DNA from: Blakeslea trispora
Taxonomy: Eukaryota > Mucoromycota > Mucoromycetes > Mucorales > Choanephoraceae
Assembly: GCA_025331445.1 (NCBI GenBank)
Contig: JAIWNE010000161.1
Coordinates: 1-53,038 of the forward strand
Reading direction: 5' to 3'
DNA length: 53,038 bases
Position numbers and translations under genes: made by a program. The notes under the pieces were generated by a model. The model was not told the DNA's origin. It searched no databases and saw only the letters and a program-made list of their open reading frames with translations. Positions 22,571-35,171 of this stretch are shown in pieces (the stretch's first letter is position 1; each line of letters begins with the position of its first letter).

Positions 22571-25126
22571 GTCAACCAATACACAAACCAGAAATGCTCT
22601 TTGGTAATTTATTGGCTATTTCTCATGCTATCAATCAGTTTTTTTTTGAAAATGCTGTATGTCGAAATCAAGAAATAGAATAGGACGAGCAACCAAAGGT
22701 TTTAAAGTTTATTCTTGCATAACAAAGTTAGACACGTATTCTTCGGACTCACAAACGCATTTGGTTACAGTAATATCCAACCTTAGACAAAAAAAAAAGA
22801 AATTGTTCAAACAATGGGAGCGAAAACAGAGTCTATATAGGTTTACTCCCTTGCCAAATCTATATGAGTTTGCTTGAGGGTATATTATACCAGGAGACTA
22901 TGTATAAACTCCTTAACCTTGTGGTTTGCATTTGTTAGCTTTATTGTTGTATAGTAGCTTAACACTACTGTCTAGACTTTCTATCAAAGAAAAAGCATTG
23001 AGTCCGATGAGCTGTCTTGCCAATCATTCTATGTAGTTTTCGCTCTAAGGATGCAAAGACTCGAAAAGATATTGTACCTTATTTTAGTTTGAAATTGCAC
23101 GCTTATTCACTTTATACTGGTATTTTTGTTGATCTAAACATTTTTTTTCGATTGTCTCTCAAAGAAGTGTTCTACTGTATTATTAAATCAGTTTAATTTT
23201 TATGACTATCGCTTTGTCATTGTATTCTAAATGATTGTGGCTAGTTTTGTACGCTTGAATCATTGCATACAATCAGACAAAATGCTAATCAAATCAACAA
23301 ACCATTCTCATAAGAAAAAAGAAATCTTATGGTTTCCCAAAGTCAAATTGAATATTACACAAGCTTTTTGAGCGATTGATGGTAAATCCAGCTCTTACAA
23401 TAACCAAGAAAATCTCAGAGGCTTGCCTAAAGTATGTCATCTATAATTTTTACAAGTATAAATTGTCAGCCTCGGATTCAATACTTGTTTAACAAATTCA
23501 TAGAAAAGCATACCAGCATCTTTCGAATCTTATTGAGTTTAATACGGCAAAAGTGCTGTGTTCTAGACCTAGCCTATATTCTTAAGCATAAGGGAGGAAT
23601 GAATATTCTTATCTGAATTTTTTTATTTTATCAAAGTTTGGTTTTTATAAATAGCTTGTAAAAACAGGTTTGACAATATCATCATGAAACAAAGTTCCCT
23701 CGGTGCAGGTACTCCTGACAAGAGTCAAGCTGCAGGAAGGTAACATACCCTTTATAATTTCTAATTGAGCTGTAGTATACTCGAGTCTCAGACCAACCAC
23801 TATAGTCACTGCTTGGACAAAATGTTCAGTCCAAGAAAGCATCTCTTTATGACTTGTAGCACATCAGTCTTTCTGCTTTCTCTGAATAGCGTTGTACAAC
23901 TTGAGCTTAATTTTTAAATTTTGTTACTGATTTATCCATTCTAGCTTTAAAGCCTGAAAAAACAAACAAAAAATACGACACATATTTTTTATGTAAAAGT
24001 AAAGAGATCATACAAGGATAAGCGAATACGCATATAGAAATATGCATTTATAACCACCTTTGCTATTTTTGGTAGCACAATTAAAGGTATGACGATAATC
24101 AACAATACCAAACTCTTCAAGCTAATAAAGCTTACAATGAAGTATTACTACCAAAAGCTTAAAACGAAGTAACTATCTTACAAAGCAGCTGTTACTTGTA
24201 ACATTAAACAAGTTTGTTGCTATTGCATTGTACAAAACTAGAGAACAGCTAGCATGAATATAATAAAGATAAAGAGTCCAATCTTTCCCCTCTCCATTAA
24301 ATAGACAAAATCCATCAAATAGTATATCAAGATAAAAATGAAAAAAAAATCGTTATTTTTAGATAAATGCACGGTCCCATATATATCGTGAGATGACTGT
24401 GTAACAGCTAAAAGAATAGTAATAAAAGAGCTGGGCTTAACAAAAGAGTCATGGGTAGTGTATAATTGAAGCATTCTCTCTCTCTTTTTTTTATCATGGG
24501 ATATCTTTGTATTATGCTTTAAATCTCAAAAAAAACATGCAAAATCAAAGCCGATGTTTGACTAATATATTTGTGCAACGAGTTCTACTTGTTGAAGCAT
24601 TTGAAAACTTAAAAGAAGGGAGCCGAGCTAGGGCGCTCGGAATAATCCGATACGGAAACGATTCTGTAAAACAGCATTTTGTCAAGAAGAATAACATAAC
24701 GAAGACTGCACCCTTTCTTCTTGTTTTGTTTTGCTTTGCTTTGCTTTTCTGCTGCTAGCGCTGCCGTGATACACAAACTATCGCAATTGTGTGATACAAG
24801 GTCCTTTATGTTCTTTTGTCTTCAGCTTGAATCATGAGTTTGTAATTATAATAAATCATGGGTTCTGTACTATCACTTTGTCCATATTGATCAGACAAGA
24901 CCGAAGATCTCAGGTCGAGAACCTTGATCTTCAGTCGCAACAAGTTTTCAAAGGGTTCGTACGAGGGCCAGATTCTGCTTACTTTTTCGCATACAAAACT
25001 TAAAGAAAAATGCATGTGTCACTCTATTACAAATAAAATAGCAGTAGCATTGTTTTCGGGAGGTCTATTCATGGTAAGTCTGGATGATCAAAATATAAAA
25101 GAAAGGCAAACCTTTTTTTTAAAAAA

Positions 25127-25187
25127 TCTTTTTTCTCTCTCCTCTCTCTCTCTCTTTCTTTTTTCCTTTGCTTTCCTTCTTTCTTCG
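25127..25187 (+). promoter_or_regulatory. Pyrimidine-rich tract before the bHLH start
   Basis: About 60 bases that are nearly all C and T, ending a dozen bases before the ATG at 25199. CT-rich tracts just upstream of starts are common in fungal promoters and 5' UTRs. Role inferred from position only. Confidence 0.4.
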
Positions 25188-25198
25188 ATTTCATCTCA

Positions 25199-26443
25199 AT
25201 GTCTCAAGATAACTTGTTTAATCAAACAGCCTTCAATTCAATGTATCATCCTGACATGCAACAGCTGCAATTTGCTGCATCAGTGCCTCATCGCACTTCT
25301 CAAGGATCCCACCAAGCCTCTTTTAACTTTGATAGCTCGTCATTTCAGAGTCAAGAAGTTTTGATGCAACAGCAACAATGTAAGCACATGCTTTGCAAAT
25401 GATAATAGCATAGCTTATAGTTTATATGATCTTCTCTAGTTATTCAAAACTTCCCTTCAGCTTTCGATAGACGAAGCTCCCAGTCTTCTTCGCCCCCGCC
25501 AGCAACAGCATCGTTGGTATCTAACGCTTCCTCTAACCCAAAACAACTACAAACAAAAGCAGAAAGAAGAGCGGAACACAACGCTATTGAAAGAGCTCGT
25601 CGTGAGAGCTTGAATGTGAAATTTCAACAGTTGGCATTTGCATTACCCAACCTACAAAATGATACTAGACCTTCTAAAAGCACCATTATTGATCGTACAC
25701 TCGATTTTGTTAAAAACGCTATTCAAAAAGAAGAGCGATATCAACGTCGGATCAAAGAACTTGAAAAGTTCAACAGTTATTTGTTGTCAGAATCCGATAA
25801 ACGTTTGCAACACAGAAAGGCAAAGAAAACTCTTTCTAAAATGAGCATGAGCAGAAGAACAAGTGTATGCTCATCGCCTATAACAGTGCCTGAAATGGTA
25901 TCATCTTCACCCATGTTAGGCACCTCTGTTGAAAAGCACGTTTCAGAATCTGAGGCTGAAGATGAAGACGAAGATGAAGACGAGGATGAAGAAGACGAAA
26001 CGAATACAGAGTATAGCAAGGAAAACAATAAAAAACAAGAAAACGATGACAAGCAAGTTTTTCAGAGCAAGCAAAATCAGCAACCTAACACTCATTCACT
26101 TTTGCTCAATGCAACATCTATGAGCGGACCTCAACCGTCCTTTTCGGTGTCACCACCATCGGTATCCATGATGCCGACCTTAAAACAAGAATTTTGGCCT
26201 GCTCAGCCATTTGAAAACAATTTACTAGTACCAACAACTAAAGAAATGTCCTTTTTTCGATCGCAGCAAAACATGCTTTCAATAAATCAAAAATTGGATC
26301 AAAAGAACCTTTCACACCAAATGATGTCACAGAATTCAGAAATCTATCCTTACTCGCAGCAAACAATGAATAACAATAACCCTTTCATCAATATTCGTAT
26401 GATGGAAGAGCAATCGCAACATCATTATATGCACAGACGCTAA
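25199..26443 (+). CDS. bHLH transcription factor
   Basis: Two exons: 25199-25379 and 25440-26443 (phase 1), 394 residues. The basic helix-loop-helix domain lies at about residues 103-154. It begins RRAEHNAIERARRESLNVKF and has the His, Glu and Arg residues of the basic region that contact an E-box (CANNTG, with the last Arg favouring CACGTG). The loop NLQNDTRPSKS and helix 2 TIIDRTLDFVKNA follow, then a short charged helix that could extend dimerisation. The rest is disordered: Gln/Ser-rich N-terminus, an Asp/Glu repeat around residues 234-248 and a Gln/Asn/Met-rich C-terminus. Target genes cannot be inferred. A single gene with no neighbour in the same pathway. Confidence 0.9.
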
Positions 26444-27299
26444 GATATCCTGAGCCATCTTTTTTTCTCACACGCCTTTATTGCCTATTTTTCTATACAT
26501 ACCCGACCCTTTTAAATCTTAATGCGTGTATATGCCTCTTTTCCTTCTTTCCTTTTTACTATATCTTTTTCCTTTCTCTCACTTTAAACGATTAGCAACA
26601 CTCCACAAACTGTATATATTCAATCATGCCTGACACTCTTTACTATTATGTAAACTTTATATGAACTTCTTATTTAAGTTGTGATTGTTACAATCAAATC
26701 ATAAACAAACAAAAACTTTTGGGTCATGTCTGTTTTAACCTGACAAGATGTACAACGACGTCGATTGGCTTTTTTTCATACAAATAAACACTGCTTCAAT
26801 GATAAATCATTTCATGTTGGCCTATTTAGCTTTTACTCAGTTGCTTCCTATTTTAGTATGTTATTCTAATTCCTTGTTTTGGAGACTGTAAAAATCGAGT
26901 TTTCATTGTATAACAAGACTTTGGTCTTTTCACTGAGTTGAGATCAAACAAGGAAAGAAAATAAAATCTATCAACGAGACAGCACTTTTCTCTTATTGGT
27001 GTGCATTCTCTCATTGACTGTATGCATATACAAATGTTAGTGAGTATTTGAATAGTATTCATTAGATAGCAAGTGTTGTTTTGCAAGTGTCACAGAGATA
27101 GATAATGTAGTTTCTTTTCTCCTTTTTTCTTCTTCTTTGTAAAATTAAGAAAAGAGAGTATACAGTTTTTCCGTAACAATTTGTCGCGTTTTTAGAAAAC
27201 AGCTTGTTGCATTTATTTTCGACTTGTCCAATTTTACCTGCAAATATGATACACTTGGAATTATTACTACAAATTGATCTAATGAGGTATCTTTTTTTC
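26444..27299. other. Tail-to-tail intergenic region
   Basis: Lies between the convergent bHLH and MFS genes and should hold both 3' UTRs. AT-rich; AATAAA-like sequences occur (for example near 26780). No gene seen. Confidence 0.5.
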
Positions 27300-29334
27300 T
27301 TATTTTCTAAAGAATCTGAATTTCAATTGCCCATTGTTTTGCTTCATTCTTTCTATTCTTTGTGCTCTCCAGCGTGGACCAAACTTTAAAAGCACAGGTA
27401 TCGAAACATTGACCAAAAACACTAGCAGACCAATGATTGTGAACATCCACCCCACACCAACGCCTTCAATACCGGGATCTATAACTGAGCTTGCAATAGC
27501 ACTATATCAAAAACAACAATTAGCCAAAGTCCAAACTACATTGTGATAAATTTGTACTTGCCCCAGAATACATCGTGTAAGGTTGTTAGATGCTGTAATA
27601 GAAGCACCTTTACCAGGAAACAAGTCAATCAGTAGAGATTGTATACAGATAGTCAGAGAAGCATTCGATAAGCCAACTATGAACCAAAAAAGAAGAAGCA
27701 ACAATAAATAAAGAATGCATTCATCTTTCCAAATCTAATCATCATACCTAAAAACTGAAGAACCAAAGGAACAGCTAAATGCGTATTCTTTTGCAAACAC
27801 CAGCCATACACGATAGGCAAGACATCAGAGAAAAACAGACTAATCCAGCATGATCTTAGTCTTGCTCTATAGAAACAGACTTCAGCCCCTTTCTGGTCAG
27901 GATTTTTCAAGCGTTCTTCTTCAGCTACTTTTCTGAAATCTCTGTCCAACATTCGGCCCTTAATCATGCCGCCAATGATGGTGCCTGCACCCATACAAAG
28001 ATAGCAAAAGCCGATCTCGAGCTCTGATAATCCATAACGCATACTGAATTGCTTGGTGGTAGAAGTCATGAAACTGTACATAGACATGTAGATAAAGGCA
28101 GAGAACATGAGCATAATAAATACATCAGGCTCCATAAGATAGATGAAAGGTGAAAGGAAATTCATCTTTGGTCGAGGTCCATTCGCTTCCTTGATTGCCT
28201 GTATCTTTTCTTCATCTAATTTGCCTTGACGACGAGCAATAAGTTGGAAAGGTGTAGGGTTAGCATAACCTGACCCATTGCCTACAAGTACACGTAGCGT
28301 TTCTGGGACAAAGAAGGCAACTGAAAAAATAGAAGTTCCTCCAATCATTAGTGTGATCCAGAAAATCCATCTAAAAAAAGAGAAATGCCAAGTCAGACAT
28401 TCGTCCCTCTTCTTTGATTTGCCACTTTACCTCCAACCAAGACCATGACTGATAATACCACCTAACAAAAAATGTTAATTAACAAAATACATGTGTATTC
28501 GTTGCAAAGTTACCAATCAATGGTCCAATCAATGGTCCGCTCATCTATTTTATTGTGTTTCAGTTTATCAGTGCTATTCAAATAAAATGTAAAAAAGAGT
28601 ATTTGAATACCTGTCCAACTTGATAGACACCAAAATAGGAACCTCGTCTAAAAAGGTTATACTTAACTGAGTCGATTTCTACAAATTAGGATGATTTGTT
28701 CAAACTTACTTTTTTGAATCAGCAATATCACCTAAAACTCCTGCACCAACTGCAATGACAGAACTCGATCCGAATGCCTGAAGCATACGAAACAGAAGTA
28801 GAGAAACATAGTTAGGAGTTAATGCTAAGCCAACGCTAGCACAACAGTATATGAACATGGTTGAGAGCAAAACAACTCGACGTCCAAAGCTATCTGCTAT
28901 TGTACCCCAAAAGGTAGGTGAGATAGCTTGCATCACCATATACGCAGTCACCGTGAGATTGACACTTTCTGTTGTAGTTTTTAAATCCTGAAATTTAGAA
29001 GAGGTAGATGAGTCACATGGCACATTACATTTTTGAACAACACAAACACAAAATGGCATTTCTGGGAATTTACCTTTTGAATCTGTAGCAAACTTGGTAG
29101 GTAAATGCTTGCAGTAAGAGGAGATATCATTGCTGTGAATGCGGTGATAGACAATATTCTGACTTGTTGAGACATTGTAAAGATGGTATATGGTTCCTTT
29201 TCTTTTGTTTGTTGCATGTCATTGTCTATGTGTGGCACATTGGAATTTGACAGTTCTTTATTTGAATTGTCCAGAGTTGTGAGCGATGAACTCTCATTGC
29301 TCTCAAGTTGTAAATCGCTTTTTTCAGAATTCAT
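27300..29334 (-). CDS. MFS multidrug/polyamine-type exporter (DHA1 family, QDR/DTR-like)
   Basis: Eight exons on the minus strand: 29074-29334, 28710-28987, 28611-28647, 28514-28544, 28431-28461, 27748-28370, 27562-27676, 27300-27501, with consistent phases, 525 residues. After a hydrophilic N-terminus comes the 12-span MFS body. Motif A (GTIADSFGRR) sits between spans 2 and 3, and the drug:H+ antiporter motif C region reads MSGPLIGPLIGGIISHGLGW. A long central loop (about residues 240-290) and C-terminal GWMFTIIGLLVFLV fit the QDR/AQR1/DTR1 branch of plasma-membrane exporters. The intron at 27502-27561 uses a GC donor (GCAAGT). The ATG at 29334 was chosen as the first in frame. Substrate unknown. 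Confidence 0.87.
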
Positions 29335-29552
29335 TCCAATTATCAACTGAAAGAATAAAAGATGATTTAATAGTCATTTAGTTCAAAATAAAATAAAATA
29401 AAAAAGAATTCGGAAGCCGCTGCTTGGTTTAAGGGTAATGAATTCCCCACTTAAGGAGTTAAAGAGATTGATAACAAGGGCATGCGATAAGCAGATTTTA
29501 AAAGTCAGATTGGGGTTTATTTTGTTTTTCTCCTTTATCCTTTACATAGGAA

Positions 29553-30237
29553 TCAAGCAGTTCTCAAAATCAAATGAACACCACTATCAGTCCATACAGG
29601 CTTACTTAATTCGCCTACTTGAAGAGCAAAGGTAGCATCCTCGAAAGGTTTCTGCATCTGACCACGTTCAAGATATCCCAAGTCACCTCCGCGCTTTGCA
29701 CTTGAGCAATCCGAATAGTGGGTAGCTAAAGCCGATAACGTCTCTTGACCCGATTCAATTTTGTGTTGATATTCATTCAAAATTTCTAATGCCTCTTCTT
29801 TTGTACGGGTAATATGCTCTTCCCTCCATGAACTAGGTCTACGAGAATCTTTGCTCTTGACGAGCAGGTGACTTGCTCTAACACGTTCAACATCTGTTGC
29901 TGGGATAGGAGCATCCCAGCGAGACTCTTTTGTTACCGTGTTGAAATAATAGTCTTTGTTGTAAGTTCGTGAATGACGAATAACCCAATTTTCTGGTAAA
30001 TCCTACAATACCAACATAAATTGTCAATTTCTTAATTGTAGCCTCTACCCAACAGCCATTTCGTTGCCACACTCCTTCCTCCTGATCTAAAAGGAGAAAA
30101 GTTAAGAAGCGCGTGTTGCCATATACTTCCTCACTTTATCTTCTTCTCTTACATCCCCCCTCTCCCCTTCCTCCTACTCTTCTATGCTGAAAATAGACTG
30201 CATTCTGCTTTCCATTCCGATGGCAATAGCTTACCAT
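29553..30237 (-). CDS. ESS1: Pin1/ESS1-type peptidyl-prolyl cis-trans isomerase with WW domain
   Basis: The main exon (29553-30002) encodes 149 residues: a WW domain ([20 protein letters not shown] ending in SRWDAP) followed by a parvulin domain. Catalytic residues of Pin1 are present: His in [10 protein letters not shown], the two Arg of DSRRPSSW that bind phosphate, Cys in [13 protein letters not shown], and His in GVHLILRT. These enzymes isomerise phospho-Ser/Thr-Pro bonds, acting on the RNA polymerase II tail in yeast. The exon lacks its own start. The best model is an exon that is only ATG (30235-30237) followed directly by GTAAGC, with a 232-nt intron to the acceptor TTGTAG at 30003-30004, giving 150 residues. 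The main exon is secure; the start is tentative. Confidence 0.85.
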
Positions 30238-32363
30238 TTCTGTATTTGGTATCTTTGTGCTAGAAAAAAAAGTGATTACTTGCTTTTGCTGTGATCGGTA
30301 AGTTAACCTTATGTAAAAGCAGATAAAGAAACTTTGCTGAGAAAAAAAAAAGAAAAGGACAGGCTGTATCAGGAATAAGGGAGACACACACACATAAAAA
30401 AAAAGACACTTGCATACACGCACGCAGGCTCTAAGCCCGATCAACTACCATTTGTAAACGAATGCACTGACTTTTAACTTAAGTTTTATCACTGTTGTCC
30501 ATGAAATGATGGTACCAAGAGCCTCTCCGATAAAGCTCTAATATTGCCCTGCATACTCCCGCATGCAGCATTAAGGTGCTATGCAGCAATGCGTTATTAT
30601 GATTAAAAGGGCTATAATCTTAAATGTCTTTAATTTTAAAAATGACACAAAACAAGGCAGAAAGGAGAAGAGCGATCTGTCCTTTTAAGCAAATGTTTTA
30701 GCTCCACAAGCTCTAGCCGACATAAACAGCCATCCTATACAGTCTCAATTTTACACAAGCCCCTTTGACTATAGTCTGTATAGATCGCATGGTCAACATA
30801 TTCATTGCAGTCAGTGTATGGAGATTTTAGGAACTTAAAGAGCCTTTCTGATAGGCAGGAGCTAGTTGTTTAATCGCTCTTGTTAACTGACTCAGTAATA
30901 AAAACAAAGTTAGACACTTGAGATGGTCGTTTCGATGACAAAGTTTTTCTTTTCAATTCCTAGCAAAACACATTCCAATTATTGAGTCTGTTTGACTGCA
31001 ATCAATTACCTAAAAAATGCACTAGCAAGTAGCTGCTATTTCTCTGTATGCATGTAAGAAAACAAAAATCATCTCGTACATTTACGGGTATGCTTAAGGA
31101 TCACAAGCCGATAGCTTCTTTTAATCGTAACAATTGTTATCAGAGAAAAATCATGCAATAGGATTCTAGCTTACAAACAAAGCTAGACATGAAGAAATTT
31201 TCAATAGAAAATGTATCAAGCACGAATATTTTACTTTTGAGTTTTGTTTGGGCTCTGCTAGCTCTATATCTCTGCCCCTAAGTCCCTTTGTTTCATTTTA
31301 ATTGTTCTTTGCTCAACAATGGAAAATACACAAGTTCATGACTTGGCACTGCATTTCCTAGATCAATTTCTAAGCCTTTTTTGATAGAGTGACAAGCAAC
31401 CGAAAACTGCACAACCTCCTATTTGATTTGTGCTGTATTATCACATGTTTTTAGTTGTCCATATTAAATAGCAAGGCAATAATAGACAACAACTTCGTCC
31501 ACATTTCTTGGTTTACATCACTGTTAGCAAGTCAGTAAGCTGTGCTTCTATGAATTTAATAGAGTAAAAAAAACATAGTAGTGCTTTAAGCAGTCATCTC
31601 ACCTCATCATTACTTCTGTCGTCATTGTTATGGTTATCCATTCTGGAACATAACTGTTTTTTGTTATTTTGGAAGCCAATCACCATCCATCATATCTTGT
31701 CAAGACAGCAGCTTAGCGCAACAAAGCTTACAAGAGCATCTAGAATAAATAAGTTTTTTATCAATTTCACTTGTCAAGAGTGTCTTTTTTGTTTTACTGA
31801 AGCTTCTATTGATAACATTTGATGTAGTCAAGAAGATTGATTCGATCAAAGGTTCTCGAGTGTTATAACTGTAATGGAAATAGTAAAGAAAAACGTATGT
31901 GTACATATGTATATGTTTCTAATAACTTTACCATGCAAACTTAAATTCATCATTCCAATACACTCAAGTCTCTCAGAAATCAATGCTTGGAATGAAATTA
32001 TCTGATTGTGAGATTGATAAACCACTGACAGGAATGAACGAGAAGAAAACAAGTATGCACACCATCATTAGATATGACGCTTAAAAACACTACTGCATCT
32101 TCGATACTATGAGAAAAATCTGTTGGAAAATGTCTGTCAACTGACTGATTTGATTAGCAAAATCTAGCAACTTTCTATACAGTGTTACAGTCATAAGCGT
32201 ATTTGAATTTACAGAAAAATGGCGGGAGCTAAAGTTTTAAACTATAGTAAATCATGCAATCTTGATAGTGTACCAAAGGTTTCACCCAAAAATCAACTTC
32301 TCTTATTTTTCTTATCATGAATATTCCATGAGGAATGTCTATAAAGGATTGAGGGCGCCATAG
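30238..32363. other. Intergenic, no gene seen
   Basis: About 2.1 kb of AT-rich DNA with scattered short frames only. A CT-rich stretch at 30140-30185 lies inside the proposed first intron of the neighbouring Pin1-type gene. Confidence 0.5.
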
Positions 32364-33245
32364 ATGAAAAAATACTCGTCTTTCTCTTTTACCTTTACAA
32401 AAAAAACAAGAAACTCTATGAATTGTTTTTTTTTAGATGAAATCCTCGATCCTCACAGATTTAGTAATGAAACCTATATCCTCTTAAGCCATGTGTGTGA
32501 AGTAATTTCCAAGAACAAGCTCTCAGATAGTATGCAGTTGCGGGAATGCCTTGAGAATCTCCTTGGCATTACAGATGCTTTAGTAAAGAAGGCAATTGCT
32601 TTGCTCAATGGAGAATCGGAATCTTCCGAAAAAAGCGTATAGGCCGTCCTCGTAGGTGCATCAAAGAGAATTATAGCTCTACTGTGTTGGAAATTATCAA
32701 GAACAAAAGCCAAATCGGTTACTCAAATACTGTCAAAAACATTTCAAAGACATTGAAAGATTCATATGTGATAGACGTTATCTATCGGCTTCTTTGAGCC
32801 TCAAGTACAAGAAGGATAAAAAAAGGAGCATTGGATATAGTGCTCCTCAAAATGTCGATTGCCGATACATGTATGTCAACAGACGATTGCGAAACATGGA
32901 TGGTAATTGTCAGCCCATACGACCTGAGGTTTTCTTAATCTAGTCTTATTGCGAACTCAGATCACCATGGACACTTGACGCCAGTAATTGTTTCTTAGGG
33001 TAATTGCATAATCCATATGGATGATGCATCTTATCTCAAGCGCAGAGTCAATCTTGTACCTACTACAACAAACAAGAAAGAAGAGATTGAGCAGTGGTTG
33101 GCTGAGAAAGGTCTCATATAGATACAGAAAAAACTTTTATGGGCTTGAAAGAAATCCATCAATATTGCCAAAGAGTATCAGCAAAATTTCCTGCATAAAG
33201 AAGCTCTTGAAGAGCCTTTTGAAGAAGACGAAGATGTTGAGATGA
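32364..33245 (+). mobile_element. Decayed DDE transposase (Tc1/mariner-like type seen in Mucorales)
   Basis: Coding traces in changing frames follow the order of a DDE transposase: an N-terminal domain (32415-32640), a GRPRR motif with a helical DNA-binding part containing IGYSNTVKNISKTL (about 32640-32800), a segment with PIRPEVFL (near 32920) and a catalytic-type segment GNCIIHMDDASY followed by PTTTNKKEEIEQWL (33000-33110). The element is dead. It has at least two frameshifts, a stop directly after PEVFLI where the first catalytic Asp is expected, an apparent loss of the region between the first and second catalytic acids, and another stop after AEKGLI. No terminal inverted repeats were identified, so the borders are only those of the coding traces. 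Assignment rests on remembered family pattern. Confidence 0.65.
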
Positions 33246-35171
33246 CTTCCTTCTGAGTGTAAAATGTAATAAATATAATTATGCCTGGGAAAAATCCTGT
33301 TTCAATAACTACTTATGTCAAGGTCGTTTAATTGCAACAAAAAGCATATCAAAAAATCTGCATACTTTTTTTTTTCTAAATTTAACAAATCCTGTTCACT
33401 GCATTTTGTACAATTATATCTGGACTGAAGGTGAAACACTTGAAAAACATTTCTACGAATAATCTAAAACTAGTTCAATGGTAAAAGTTATTTGTCATTT
33501 TCGATTTAAGCATTTTTAGAGAGTTTTAACCAAAAGTCGAGCTTTCTTTTTAAGGTTATTAGAAAAAAATATTCTGCAAACATATGATGTTGTTTCAATA
33601 ATGCGATTTTTAAACAAATGAAACTTATAAAAGAAAGGATGCAGAAATAGTGAAATTCTTTAAAGTATTATCTCTTTTACTATAATGTTAAATACCACAT
33701 GCTTGGTTTTTGTGTTACAGTAGGGATATCTGATTCAAGCACAGTCACTATTTGTGGTTCGATTACTTTATTAGCTTTTTCTCTCCTTTTTTATTATTTT
33801 ACTTTTTGTCAACTGCCCAGAAATTGGGACAGCCACAACACGTAAGCGAACAAAAAAAAAAAGACTAGAAATTTCATATTCTGATCGTTATTTCTAGTAT
33901 TGTATACTTCGATTACAAGCCTAAATACCGCACATAAAAATACTAAAGGCATCTATATTTTGAAATCCAGTGGGTTTGGCTGCCTGATGTATCTACTGTC
34001 TCAGAAACAAAGTCCCAAACATGTTGTGATGACTAAAGGACGCACAAAACAATGTATAAGCCTCTTTCGAGACATTTTTTTTTTTCAATGAAATCAATTC
34101 GACAACGACAAATGGTAGAAAAGAAAAACCCCGATACCTTCCATCCTGCTGCCCTTTCCTTATACACCATTCTTCTCTCTATCTCTATCTCTGCTTCTGG
34201 GTACATATAAAGTGAAGGAGAGATGGTGTTTTAACAAGTCAGCTCCATAGGATTTTACAAGAAAAAAAAAAAGCGTGTCTTTTTTGACGAGAATTATGGA
34301 TTTTCAAAAGTCCAAAATTAGAATAAATTTCTCAAGCACAACTTTTTTTTTGTCTTCTTACACACCTAAAACACTTTCAGGAGATTTTCAAGAGTTATAT
34401 TGGAGACTAGTTAGTTAAAACAAGAGACGGCTGTACACTCGGAAGATAAAAATCCAGGCTCTTCAAGAACTCAAGTCTATTACAAGCAACTTTAGTGGAG
34501 ATTTTTGTATTTCTACATTTTGTACACGTATAGAATAGCAGAGTAAGTAAAATATGATAGTATACGGATTTTTCGTTAATCAATAAATTCAGTTCAAGCA
34601 TATATAACTTGATTGTTTGCTAGGCAAAATGTTGCTGAGCAAAGCATTGTTATCCACAGAAAGGAACGAGAGATTGTACAAGTCTTTATTTTTAGGATGT
34701 TCGCGCTAGAGGGGGTTTTACATCTATCAATCGAAGGTCACTGGAAAAGGAAAAGCCATTTTCTTTATTATACTGTCTTTCTGGGCACACTTGCAAGATT
34801 GGACGACTGGCTCGCCATCATCAAATAAGGCTTCCTGTGGGGGAGGCTAAAACAACAATGTTCCTCTCCGCTCTGGAGCTATGCTTACAGGAGGTCTTGG
34901 AACACATGGTTGATTAAGCGTATTGTCAAAAACCTTTTGGCCATGACCAACTTGGATGATTTCTTGCTCGAATAAACAAATCAAGAAAACATGTGTTCGT
35001 AGAATTGAGTTTTTGTTTACTGCCAATTTAGATCGCTATATGCAAGATGGCTCAGTGTATTTGATTGTGAAACGCTTGCTTTGGCCTCTCTAAGCTCTTA
35101 GTGAACACGGGTGTATCATTCCCTACCTAGTGGCTTATAAATGCCCCCCTTGAATTGCTGGTGTCTGTTGA
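33246..35171. other. Intergenic, no gene seen
   Basis: AT-rich DNA after the decayed transposase, including CT-rich sequence near 34160-34200. Short frames at 33900, 34613 and around 34850-34970 have no recognisable features. Confidence 0.45.

Larger units (their letters stand above)
21450..25198. other. Large intergenic stretch, no convincing gene
   Basis: About 3.7 kb. Short frames at 22083-22343 (MAQAKQTKSKLNAVNTEDFN then, after a frame change, LTKEWLSIECKKYEVPIISV) and at 23645-23842 on the minus strand look mildly coding-like and may be decayed gene remnants. No domain recognised. The last 70 bases are a pyrimidine tract belonging to the bHLH gene. Confidence 0.45.

Noticed and set aside
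25777..26052. Minus-strand Ser-rich open frame
   Set aside because: Shadow of the acidic run in the bHLH gene.
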